The translations under genes were made by a program, and so were the position numbers. The notes beneath the pieces are model-generated. The model saw only the letters and a program-made list of their open reading frames with translations. It made no database searches and was not told the DNA's origin. 64,000 nt of DNA from an uncultured Eubacteriales bacterium (GTDB lineage: Bacteria > Bacillota > Clostridia > Saccharofermentanales > Fastidiosipilaceae), in contig CABKML010000006.1 of NCBI GenBank assembly GCA_902373515.1, positions 1 through 64,000 on the forward strand. Reading direction: 5' to 3'. Position 1 is the stretch's first letter. Every line of letters begins with the position of its first letter. This document shows positions 49,805 through 57,417 of this stretch, one piece after another.

Positions 49805-51249
49805 TGGAAGCATTAACCGGAAGAAAAACAATTTACACAGAAGCAACAGAAATAGACGCAAGTAATGTGGTGCAAGAACTGGAAAAGGCGTTAAAAGTAC
49901 ATGCTAAAAACTCAGCGGAGATAGATTATCTGTACAACTATTACAAAGGCAAGCAACCTATACTGGACAGAAAAAAGGCTGTAAGACCGGAAATAAACAA
50001 CAAAATAGTTGAGAACAGAGCATATGAAATTGTTTCGTTCAAGGTAGGTTATTTGTTGGACGAGCCTATACAATACGTTTGCCAAAGGGGAGAAGCTGTA
50101 AATTTTGAGGGGATAAACTTGTTAAATTCTTACATGGAATCAGAGAACAAGGCAACGAAAGATAAAGAGTTGGCGGATTGGTTTACAATTTGCGGCACAG
50201 CTTACAGGCTTTTAACCGTAAAACAGGAACAGGAAGAAGATGAATCTCCGTTTAATTTATACACGCTTGACCCGAGATACAGTTTTATTGTGTATTCAAG
50301 TGGGATAGACCATAAAAAGATGATGGGCGTTAAGTATGTAAAGCTAAGTGAAAACAACACAATTTTATACAGTGTTTATACGGATAATGCTTATTATGAA
50401 ATTTGCGAAGGTAAAATTATTAGTTCTGAATTTCATAGTTTAGGTGAAGTGCCGATGTTTGAATATCCTGCTAACATGGCAAAGTTAGGCGCATTTGAAA
50501 TGGTATTGTCATTGTTGGATGCGATAAACACGGTAAGCAGTAACAGGGTAGACGGTATTGAGCAATTTATACAAGCTTTACTTATACTTAAAAACTTAGA
50601 CTTGTCGATAGATGAAATAAATGAGATGGGAGCGGCAGGCGGAATTAAAATACCGAGTGACAGTGAGATTGAATACTTAGTATCACAGTTAGACCAAATG
50701 CAGACGCAAAAGGTAATAGACCATTTATATCAAACAGTTTTGACTATTTGCGGAATGCCAAACAGAAACGGCGGTTCGTCTACAAGTGATACGGGTACAG
50801 CGGTAGTCATGAGAGATGGTTGGAAAGTAGCAGAAAACAGGGCAAAAGACACTGAATTAATGTTCAGGAAAGCAGAAAGAGAATTTTTGAAAACTGTTTT
50901 ATTCATAGTGAATACATTAAGCGGAACGGACATAAAACCGTCAAATATCAGAATTAAATTCACACGGCAGAACCACGAAAATATCTTAGAAAAAACGCAA
51001 GTATTAGCGGCACTGTTAGGAACAGGCAAGGTGCATCCGAAATACGCCTTTGAATTGAGCGGACTGTTTTCTGAACCCGACCTTGCTTGTCAGGAAAGTA
51101 TGCAGTATGAAAGTGAACAAGTGAATGAAATTGTAAAAGGAGTATTGACTGATGAAACTGAAACCGTATCGAGAACTGGACAAAGTGATAGCAGTGATGG
51201 CAGTGAAAGAAGTGCAACTGTACAGGGAACTAAGGGCAAGACTGAATAG
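49804..51249 (+). CDS. Portal protein (SPP1 gp6-like)
   Basis: Forms the dodecameric portal for DNA entry and exit. The 481-residue sequence shows the SPP1/Gp6-family features: YNYYKGKQPILDRKKA and NNKIVENRAYEIVSFKVGYLL near the N-terminus, FEMVLSLLDAINTVSSNRVDGIEQF in the middle, and helical stem residues followed by VHPKYAFELSGL. The C-terminal 40 residues are acidic and Ser/Gly-rich. Starts inside the terminase stop (1-bp overlap). Overlaps the minor head gene by 98 bp in another frame. Confidence 0.9.
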   Translation: MEALTGRKTIYTEATEIDASNVVQELEKALKVHAKNSAEIDYLYNYYKGKQPILDRKKAVRPEINNKIVENRAYEIVSFKVGYLLDEPIQYVCQRGEAVNFEGINLLNSYMESENKATKDKELADWFTICGTAYRLLTVKQEQEEDESPFNLYTLDPRYSFIVYSSGIDHKKMMGVKYVKLSENNTILYSVYTDNAYYEICEGKIISSEFHSLGEVPMFEYPANMAKLGAFEMVLSLLDAINTVSSNRVDGIEQFIQALLILKNLDLSIDEINEMGAAGGIKIPSDSEIEYLVSQLDQMQTQKVIDHLYQTVLTICGMPNRNGGSSTSDTGTAVVMRDGWKVAENRAKDTELMFRKAEREFLKTVLFIVNTLSGTDIKPSNIRIKFTRQNHENILEKTQVLAALLGTGKVHPKYAFELSGLFSEPDLACQESMQYESEQVNEIVKGVLTDETETVSRTGQSDSSDGSERSATVQGTKGKTE

Positions 51250-51742
51250 CGGATATGAATTACTTACAGCAGTTGAAAATTTATTTTCGAGTTTAGAAAA
51301 GGTATACCGTGACGCTTTTTTCAAAATAGCGAAAAAGTACAACGAAGAATATGAGGATTTGATTGAATTTAATATCTTCATGAATGAAATACTGGAAGAA
51401 CCGAACGAAGTAACAAAGTATATTTTCAAGAACGAGATAGAACGAAAAAAGTATTATTTAATCGAAGCTTTGAAAGTAAAGAAAATAAAGATTGACAAAG
51501 AAATAAAAAAGTCAACGATACGCACAGGACGCATGCTTTCAGAATACGGAAAGCAGATAGCAGACAAAGCAACATTAAACAAATACAAAAAGCAAGGTAT
51601 AAAAAGAGTTCAGTGGATAGTCACAAAAGACGGCAGAGCATGTGAGGAATGCGAGGAACTTAATAACAAGGTATTTGATATAGACAAAGTACCTCCGAAA
51701 CCTCATATCAATTGCAGATGTTGGCTTATTGCATATAAATAA
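51152..51742 (+). CDS. Minor head / head morphogenesis protein (SPP1 gp7-like)
   Basis: Protein of 196 residues. The C-terminal part (WIVTKDGRACEECEELNNKV, then PPKPHINCRCWLIAY) is the Mu F / SPP1 gp7 head morphogenesis signature with its paired Cys and HxxCRC. The N-terminal domain is helical and shortened compared with gp7 (about 300 residues), so it is a short form. AAAGGAG sits 9 nt before the ATG at 51152, supporting the unusually long 98-bp overlap with the portal gene. Confidence 0.82.
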   Translation: MKLKPYRELDKVIAVMAVKEVQLYRELRARLNSGYELLTAVENLFSSLEKVYRDAFFKIAKKYNEEYEDLIEFNIFMNEILEEPNEVTKYIFKNEIERKKYYLIEALKVKKIKIDKEIKKSTIRTGRMLSEYGKQIADKATLNKYKKQGIKRVQWIVTKDGRACEECEELNNKVFDIDKVPPKPHINCRCWLIAYK

Positions 51743-51760
51743 ACTATAGAATTAATTTTA

Positions 51761-51769
51761 TGATATAAT
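51761..51769 (+). promoter_or_regulatory. Extended -10 promoter before the scaffold and capsid genes
   Basis: TGATATAAT matches TGnTATAAT. No good -35 lies upstream. It could give extra transcription of the abundant scaffold and capsid. Confidence 0.5.
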
Positions 51770-51776
51770 TATATGT

Positions 51777-51853
51777 AACAGGGAAGTTGTAAAAACGCAC
51801 AGTCAAGATAAGACTTAAAAACGGTCAAATAACAGGGAAGTTATAAAAACGCA
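51777..51853. repeat. Pair of 23-bp direct repeats before the scaffold gene
   Basis: AACAGGGAAGTT-R-TAAAAACGCA occurs at 51777-51799 and 51831-51853, differing at one base, 54 bp apart. The second copy ends next to the GGAGA of the scaffold gene. The first follows the extended -10 at 51761-51769. Confidence 0.85.
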
Positions 51854-51868
51854 GGAGATTCACGCGCA

Positions 51869-52429
51869 ATGAAAATTGACACAAGTAAGATTGAAAACTT
51901 TGAAAGCATGACAGCAGAAGAAAAAGTACAAGCTTTGCAAGACTTTGACTTTGAAACAGAAGATGTAGAAAAACTTAAAAATGCAGTAAGTAAAGCTAAT
52001 TCAGAATGTGCAAGCTGGAAAAAGAAGTACAACGAAACATTATCAACTGAAACGCAAAAGCAGCAAGCTAAGGAAGAAGAAACAGAAAAGTTAAAAAACG
52101 AAGTTGCTACTTTGCAAAAACAGATTGCAGTTAGTTCAGCTAAGGCAAAATATTTAAGTTTAGGCTACAGCGAAGAACTTGCGAAGGAAAGTGCTACCAA
52201 TCTTATAGATGGAAATTTTGATAAAGTCTTTGATTTGCAGAACAAATTTGTTGTTGCAAAAGAAAAAGCACTGAAAGCGGAATTACTTAAACAAACGCCT
52301 ACACCGGCGCAAGGGCAAGAACCCGACAGCAAAATGACAAAAGAAGATTTTAAGAAATTAAGCGCAAGAGAGCGCACGCAGTTCTTCATGGAACACCCGG
52401 AAGAATACAAAGAAATTTTTAAGGAGTAA
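51869..52429 (+). CDS. Capsid scaffold protein (GP20-like)
   Basis: Protein of 186 residues, strongly helical and charged (DVEKLKNAVSKANSECASWKKKY; EETEKLKNEVATLQKQIAVSS), the layout of phage minor structural GP20 scaffolds that guide capsid assembly and are then lost. Its C-terminus (LSARERTQFFMEHPEEYKEIF) is the probable capsid-binding helix pair. Placed directly before the major capsid gene. GGAGA precedes the ATG at 51869. Confidence 0.85.
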   Translation: MKIDTSKIENFESMTAEEKVQALQDFDFETEDVEKLKNAVSKANSECASWKKKYNETLSTETQKQQAKEEETEKLKNEVATLQKQIAVSSAKAKYLSLGYSEELAKESATNLIDGNFDKVFDLQNKFVVAKEKALKAELLKQTPTPAQGQEPDSKMTKEDFKKLSARERTQFFMEHPEEYKEIFKE

Positions 52430-52432
52430 CAA

Positions 52433-53344
52433 ATGCACAAGTTATTTGACAATGTTTTTATCACAAACGAAGTAAAAGACCAATTTGACAGCCATTTAGC
52501 ACTGGAACAATTCTGTACACCCGATGACAGCTTGCAAGGCACACCGGGTATGACACGTTCAATTCATCGTTACACGGCAACGAGCGGCGCAGAAAGACTT
52601 GAGATGGGACAAGGCAATACGAAGTCTATCCAAGTTGATATGAAGTCGGAAGATTATAAAATTCAGTTAGCGCAAAGCGTACTGAAAGTTTATGATGAGC
52701 AAATTATGACCGACCCTTATGTAATGACTACCGGTACGGCACGCTTAGGCGCAGACTTGTTTAACGAAACAAATAAAGACGTATACAAAGAGTTCGGCAA
52801 AGCAAAGTTAACAGTATTTGGCAAGAAGTTTGATTTTGAACTTTTTGCAGACGCACAGGCGCAATTAGGACTTGAAAACCTTGAGGGTACAAGCATTTTT
52901 GCAATTGTACACCCGAACGACCTTGCTGAATTAAGGCAAAATATGAAAGAAACTTTGCAGTATGTAACTGAATTTGCAACACAGGGCTATGTAGGTACAG
53001 TTGCAGGTGTAAACATTTATGTTAAGAAAAACGCAACTAAAGGAACTATTTATTTAGGCACAAAAGAAGCAATTACATTGTTTGTTAAAAAGGGCGAAGA
53101 AGTGGAAGAAAAGAGAGACGCAGATAAGCGTTTGACAGAAATTTACGCACGGAAATTCTACTTAGCAGCTTTAACAGACGAAACAAAGCTTGTAAAAATG
53201 GTTAAAGGCTCGGCAAAGGCTACAACAGACGCAACTGTAACTAGCGGCAAAACTTATTTTGAGCAAGTAGGCACAGGATACTTAACTGTAGTACCTGAAG
53301 CAGGCGACAGCCCGAAAGACAAAGGTTATTTTGAATTAGCGTAA
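52433..53344 (+). CDS. Major capsid protein
   Basis: Protein of 303 residues with an HK97-like layout: MHKLFDNVFITNEVKDQF at the N-terminus, a long helix (FNETNKDVYKEFGKAKLTV), the ALVHPNDLAELRQNMK-type P-domain block (here IVHPNDLAELRQ) and a strand-rich end (GTVAGVNIYVKKNATKGTIYLGTKEAITLFVKK). After about residue 260 a short extra beta segment (TYFEQVGTGYLTVVPEAGD) looks like a surface decoration. No protease gene is seen; the scaffold is a separate gene, as in SPP1-like phages. Confidence 0.88.
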   Translation: MHKLFDNVFITNEVKDQFDSHLALEQFCTPDDSLQGTPGMTRSIHRYTATSGAERLEMGQGNTKSIQVDMKSEDYKIQLAQSVLKVYDEQIMTDPYVMTTGTARLGADLFNETNKDVYKEFGKAKLTVFGKKFDFELFADAQAQLGLENLEGTSIFAIVHPNDLAELRQNMKETLQYVTEFATQGYVGTVAGVNIYVKKNATKGTIYLGTKEAITLFVKKGEEVEEKRDADKRLTEIYARKFYLAALTDETKLVKMVKGSAKATTDATVTSGKTYFEQVGTGYLTVVPEAGDSPKDKGYFELA

Positions 53345-53371
53345 CTTTTACGCATGTAGTAAGGTGGTAAC

Positions 53372-53794
53372 ATGAGTTTATTTGAGATACCGAGTTATCT
53401 GAAAGATTCAATAGCAGAATGTGACCTTAGTGATGGATCGCAAGAGGCATTAAAGTACGCATTAACTATGCTATTTGAACATCAGATATTGCCGAACACT
53501 GAAATAAAGACTTTATCATTGTTACCGCTTTACATTAAATTAGCAGAAGAAATTATACTTAACAGACTATATCCATATGCTACTTCTGAGGATATAGATG
53601 ACGGAAAACTTGACGGAGTTGGCTCAAAATATACTTATTTGCAAGCGGAAATAGCAATAGTTCTTTTCAACAAGCGAGGAGCAGAGGGCGAAATTACACG
53701 AAATGAAAATGGAATAAACAGAACATTTGCAGCTGCCAGTGTTCCTCAAGAATTGTTAAACAGGATTATACCTCACGGGAGTATTGTAAAATGA
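53372..53794 (+). CDS. Head-tail connector protein (gp15/gp6-like)
   Basis: Protein of 140 residues in the position of the SPP1 gp15 or HK97 gp6 connector that sits below the portal. Helical N-terminus (QEALKYALTMLFEHQILP) and the family-type YIKLAEEIILNRLYPY, typical of Phage_gp6-like helix bundles. Function inferred from order and this motif. AAGGTGG precedes the ATG. Overlaps the next gene by 4 bp. Confidence 0.75.
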   Translation: MSLFEIPSYLKDSIAECDLSDGSQEALKYALTMLFEHQILPNTEIKTLSLLPLYIKLAEEIILNRLYPYATSEDIDDGKLDGVGSKYTYLQAEIAIVLFNKRGAEGEITRNENGINRTFAAASVPQELLNRIIPHGSIVK

Positions 53795-54255
53795 GATTGC
53801 TTGCAAGTGATTTATACAGGTTAAAGATAATAGATTACACAGGCACGGAAAATCAAACGTTTAACGTTGAAAAACAATATAAACGTGTAGAAACAAAAGA
53901 TTCATACGGGAAACCTTTTTTTGACTTTTTAGGTTGTGTTGTTGATAGAGCATACTCAACAACATTGACAAGCGAAGAATACGGTATAAAAGATGATTTT
54001 GACAAAGTTATTTTAACTACAAGTGACCTTTTAGGTGGTGCAGATGTGTACCGTTATCTAATAAGAATAAGTGAAAATAAGTTTATAAAAATCATGGGCA
54101 ATGCAGCAGGTTGTAATGATTATGACAACGACACGGAAAGAGATTATTCCGCATATAAAATTGTTAGAGTTTGTCGTTCTCACGGAATAATAAAAATATT
54201 AGCTAAAAGAGTTTTATGGAATATTGCAGCACTTGACGAAGTAATGGACAATTAG
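53791..54255 (+). CDS. Head closure or head-tail joining protein
   Basis: Protein of 154 residues not confidently recognised. It is beta-rich (YKRVETKDSYGKPFFDFLGCVVDR, FDKVILTTSDLLGGADVYRYLIRI) and occupies the position of SPP1 gp16 head closure proteins, between the connector and the gp10-like tail completion gene. Role inferred from gene order only. Confidence 0.6.
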   Translation: MRLLASDLYRLKIIDYTGTENQTFNVEKQYKRVETKDSYGKPFFDFLGCVVDRAYSTTLTSEEYGIKDDFDKVILTTSDLLGGADVYRYLIRISENKFIKIMGNAAGCNDYDNDTERDYSAYKIVRVCRSHGIIKILAKRVLWNIAALDEVMDN

Positions 54256-54256
54256 T

Positions 54257-54700
54257 ATGGCAATTAACCTTGAAAAATTATTACAAAGAAAAGCACAGCA
54301 AATACTAAAAGCGGCAAGTGAACAAGCATTAAAAGCCGCACAGGATAATTTTAGTAAAGCAGAATACGCAGGTACTAATGATGTTGTTGTGACTAAAATG
54401 CAGATAGATGAAAATACCGTAAAAATTACAGCAACAGGCACAGCAACTAATTTTATTGAGTTTGGTGCAGGTATTAATTACCCCAATTCTCACCCTGAAG
54501 CTATAGAACATGACTTTATACACGGTACATACGGCAACAGGCACGGAGCTAACCTCAATGGTTGGATATACACAGGCGAAACAGGTAACGCACCTGATAC
54601 ATACGAGTTAAAGAGCGGCGCAGTACATACATTAGGTAACAAAGCTAATTTATGTATGTATAACGCAAGGGAAGAAGTAAAAAACAAATATGCTAGATAA
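54257..54700 (+). CDS. HK97 gp10-like tail completion protein
   Basis: Protein of 147 residues. The N-terminus is helical, and the middle NFIEFGAGINYPNSHPEA is the gp10-family signature (I-E-F-G-x-G, then a HP block). These proteins act in head-tail joining or tail completion. Begins 1 bp after the previous stop and overlaps the next gene by 11 bp. Confidence 0.82.
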   Translation: MAINLEKLLQRKAQQILKAASEQALKAAQDNFSKAEYAGTNDVVVTKMQIDENTVKITATGTATNFIEFGAGINYPNSHPEAIEHDFIHGTYGNRHGANLNGWIYTGETGNAPDTYELKSGAVHTLGNKANLCMYNAREEVKNKYAR

Positions 54701-55088
54701 AGAAGCAGAAATTGTAGAGCGAGTAGCGAAAGCTATAAAAGAAAACAATCTAAAAATCAATATATACACCACGATTTTAGGCGAGGCGTGGCGGACAGGT
54801 GATTGCTTGTTTATCGAGCAAATAGACAAAAGAATACCTCGAAACCTTATAACCTCAGAACGAGAACCAACATATATTGATTTTGTTGTTAAAGCTACAG
54901 TTTATGTTGCAGGAAGTAGTCGAAGATTAAAGGCTAAACAAATTTGCGAGATTGTAGAGCAAACAATGTACTCAATGAACTTAATGTTGGTCGCAGAAAC
55001 GCCACAATATATAAGTGATAAAATGATATACAGTACAGTTATGATATTTAACGGCAGAGCCGATAAAGAACATTTTTATTCAAGGTAA
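54690..55088 (+). CDS. Tail terminator / tail completion protein
   Basis: Protein of 132 residues, mixed alpha-beta (EIVERVAKAIKENNLKINIYTT; PTYIDFVVKATVYVAGSSRRL), located between gp10-like and tail tube genes where SPP1 gp17/HK97 gp10-neighbour tail terminator proteins lie. Assigned by order and size. Confidence 0.62.
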   Translation: MLDKEAEIVERVAKAIKENNLKINIYTTILGEAWRTGDCLFIEQIDKRIPRNLITSEREPTYIDFVVKATVYVAGSSRRLKAKQICEIVEQTMYSMNLMLVAETPQYISDKMIYSTVMIFNGRADKEHFYSR

Positions 55089-55099
55089 GGAGTAAAAGT

Positions 55100-55540
55100 A
55101 TGCATCAAGAAACATCAACAATCGGTACATTTTTAATGTACAAAAAGAGCGGCGAACAAGATTTTAAGGAGCTTGTTCCAATTATAGATTATCCCGCATT
55201 AGGTGGTGAACCCGAACAAATTGACGTTACAGATTTGTCAGACACAATGCAACGCTTTGTGTTAGGTGTACAAAAGCTGAAAACGTTTGAATTTAAGGCA
55301 CACTATTATTTGGACACTTACAAAACTATTAAGGAGCTGGAAAAAGAACAAGGCTTGACCTTTGCAGTTTGGTTAGGTGGTAAAGACGAGGGGACAGGCA
55401 AATTAGTACCTCAAGGGCAAGACGGTAAGTTCCCATTTGGTGGTACGGTATCTGTAAGAGTTGAGGGTGGTAAAGTGAACGAAGCACGCACAATGACAAT
55501 TACAATTGCACCGAGCTCAAAAGTCTTAGACCCGCAATAA
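55100..55540 (+). CDS. Major tail tube protein
   Basis: Protein of 146 residues. IDYPALGGEPEQIDVTDLSDTMQRFVLGVQ and the C-terminal FPFGGTVSVRVEGGKVNEARTMTITIAPSS are characteristic of small tail tube proteins of SPP1/TP901-like siphoviruses. AAGGAG precedes the ATG. Its position before the frameshifted chaperones fits. Confidence 0.85.
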   Translation: MHQETSTIGTFLMYKKSGEQDFKELVPIIDYPALGGEPEQIDVTDLSDTMQRFVLGVQKLKTFEFKAHYYLDTYKTIKELEKEQGLTFAVWLGGKDEGTGKLVPQGQDGKFPFGGTVSVRVEGGKVNEARTMTITIAPSSKVLDPQ

Positions 55541-55558
55541 AATAAGGAGTAAAAGAAG

Positions 55559-55885
55559 ATGGCAACACAAATTGAATTTACTTATCAGGACATTAATTAT
55601 ACTTTGGAGTATACACGGGCAACAGTTGTTGCGCTTGAAGATGCGGGCTTTAAGATGAAAGACCTTGCAGATAAGCCGATGAAAACTGCACCTATGCTTT
55701 TTGCAGGAGCTTTCAAAGCGCATCATCCGTACACGAAACCGTCTTTAATCAACGAGATTTTAGAAAGTTTGCCGGACAAAGAGGGCTTGTATGAAACGCT
55801 TGTAGCAATGGTTGAAGAACCTTTGACAACTTTGACAGCAGAGCCGGTTGAAGAAAAAAAGGTAAACTGGAAAGTCGTGAAGTAA
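55559..55885 (+). CDS. Tail assembly chaperone (gpG-like)
   Basis: Unshifted product of 108 residues. In long-tailed phages the gpG-like protein coats the tape measure during tail assembly. It ends VEEKKVNWKVVK; the slippery heptamer is in the EEKK codons. A fraction of ribosomes shifts -1 there to make the longer fusion. AAGGAG lies upstream of the ATG at 55559 (AAGGAGTAAAAGAAG). Confidence 0.85.
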   Translation: MATQIEFTYQDINYTLEYTRATVVALEDAGFKMKDLADKPMKTAPMLFAGAFKAHHPYTKPSLINEILESLPDKEGLYETLVAMVEEPLTTLTAEPVEEKKVNWKVVK

Positions 55886-56280
55886 CACACGACTTTCCTA
55901 CTCAAAATAAGAGTTACAAAGAAATTTTTAACGAATATTGCAGTCTTTATCTTGCATACGGTATGAGTTTTAATGACTACTGGAATAAAGATTGCAATAT
56001 TGCTATATTTTATCGTAAAAAACACGAACATGAACAAAAAGAACAAAATTTTAATTGTTGGTTGAATGGTGCATATATCTATAATGCTTTAATAGCAGTT
56101 GCACCGATACTAAACGCTTTTTCAAGCAAGCATGAGCCTTTTGATTATCTTGAAAAGCCGTTCAGCTTAACGGCAGAAGAACGCAAACAAGATGAATTAA
56201 AGAAATACCAAGAAATGAAAAAACGCATGGTAGAGCTCATGAATACTTTCAACGCAAATAGAGGTAAACAAGATGGCTGA
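55559..56280 (+). CDS. Tail assembly chaperone gpG-T fusion by -1 frameshift
   Basis: A shift at A-AAA-AAG (55855-55861) continues in the -1 frame without a stop to 56280, giving about 240 residues: 101 from the first frame and 139 from the second. The second frame (KLESREVTHDF..., SYKEIFNEYCSLYLAYGMSFNDYWN) has no own ribosome binding site at its first Met (55963). The T-like half ends in a Lys/Glu coiled region (ERKQDELKKYQEMKKRMVELMN). The fusion links the tape measure to tail tube subunits. Overlaps the tape-measure gene by 8 bp. Confidence 0.85.
55855..55898 (+). promoter_or_regulatory. Programmed -1 frameshift signal
   Basis: Slippery A-AAA-AAG at 55855-55861, 7-nt spacer, then a perfect 11-bp hairpin GGAAAGTCGTG / CACGACTTTCC (55869-55879 with 55888-55898) with an 8-nt loop that contains the zero-frame stop TAA. 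All three parts are in the classic arrangement. Confidence 0.88.
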
Positions 56281-57301
56281 AAATACCGAAATGCAAAGTT
56301 TAAGTTTTAATATTAATGTTAAATTAAATGACTTGTCGGGCGTAAAAAAACTTGAAGAAACTACCAACAAAATAAAAAATAATATAGAGAATATAAAATA
56401 CCCGGCGAACGTACATGGCGCAGATACCCTTGCAAGAATGCTAAACAGAATAAATGGTATGTTAGCTAACAATTCAAAGGGTATACAGTCTTTAAGGAAC
56501 TTAACAAGCTCATTACAGGATATTAGCAAACTTAATTTTAACAACATTAAGAGTGCAGATTTAAGCAAAATTAAGTTACCGGCTAACGCTGAAGAATTAA
56601 GCAAATTTTCAGACTTTGCAAAAAGCTTAACGAAGTTAGCTGATAATGATAATGCTAAAAAACTCGAAAATTTTAAGTTAGATTTAAGTAACGTAAAATT
56701 GCCCGGGAAAGCAGACGAGATACAAAAGTTTGCTGAGTTTGGGCGGGCTTTAACACGCTTAACAGATAAGAAAACGTTACAAGGCTTGAAAGAGCTTAAT
56801 TTAGACTTGAGCAGAGTAACATTGCCCGTGGATATGGGAGGTATAAAGCAGTTTACAAACTTTGCGCAGTCTTTAGCACGCTTGACGGGTAAAACGGCAA
56901 GTAATCACTTGAAAGAGTTAAACGATGACTTAGCACGCATAAATGGTACATTAAACAGCTTTAATGCAGAAACACTTGAAAAAATAGCACAAATACAAGT
57001 ACCACGCACGCCAACCGAAAGAAAAGCTAAAGACCCCGTAAACAAGTCGGCAATAGCAGATACTTTAGGGCAGTTAAAGGGCATATTAGACAAAAAAGAT
57101 GTAAGTGGAAATAACTTTTTAGTTCAAGCAATTCCCCACGCAATGACTTTCTTTAACACCTTAAAAACAGGTACAGGAGTTGTAACAGCGTTAAAAACAG
57201 CACTTGTAGGTGTTGGCGGTGGTTGGGGAGCATTAATTAGCGGTGGTATAACTGTTGTACAAAAATTCATGGTTGGATTAAAAAGGCTAACGATTCCATA
57301 A
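56273..57301 (+). CDS. Tape measure protein, N-terminal fragment
   Basis: First 342 residues of the tail tape measure protein, which fixes tail length. Helical, with three repeating blocks (near 100, 150 and 200) such as LSKIKLPANAEELSKFSDFAKSLTKL, LSNVKLPGKADEIQKFAEFGRALTRL, LSRVTLPVDMGGIKQFTNFAQSLARL. The frame stops at 57301, but the next frame continues with coding-like sequence from about 57280 (KKANDSINAIYAKIFEIGKAAAQ). A run of five A residues (57280-57284) at the break suggests loss of one A, by mutation or sequencing error. An intact protein would be about 1,420 residues. Confidence 0.8.
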   Translation: MAENTEMQSLSFNINVKLNDLSGVKKLEETTNKIKNNIENIKYPANVHGADTLARMLNRINGMLANNSKGIQSLRNLTSSLQDISKLNFNNIKSADLSKIKLPANAEELSKFSDFAKSLTKLADNDNAKKLENFKLDLSNVKLPGKADEIQKFAEFGRALTRLTDKKTLQGLKELNLDLSRVTLPVDMGGIKQFTNFAQSLARLTGKTASNHLKELNDDLARINGTLNSFNAETLEKIAQIQVPRTPTERKAKDPVNKSAIADTLGQLKGILDKKDVSGNNFLVQAIPHAMTFFNTLKTGTGVVTALKTALVGVGGGWGALISGGITVVQKFMVGLKRLTIP

Positions 57302-57417
57302 ACGCTATATATGCAAAAATATTTGAAATAGGAAAAGCAGCAGCACAAGTTGTAGGCGCACAATTTAAGAACCTTTTTAATAAATTCTTTGGCGGAGAAA
57401 ATGTTATAACCCGTTTT

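Noticed and set aside
57278-57290. A second programmed -1 frameshift in the tape measure gene
   Set aside because: The site TTA-AAA-AGG does not allow proper tandem slippage and there is no stem-loop after it; an indel in the A-run explains it better.
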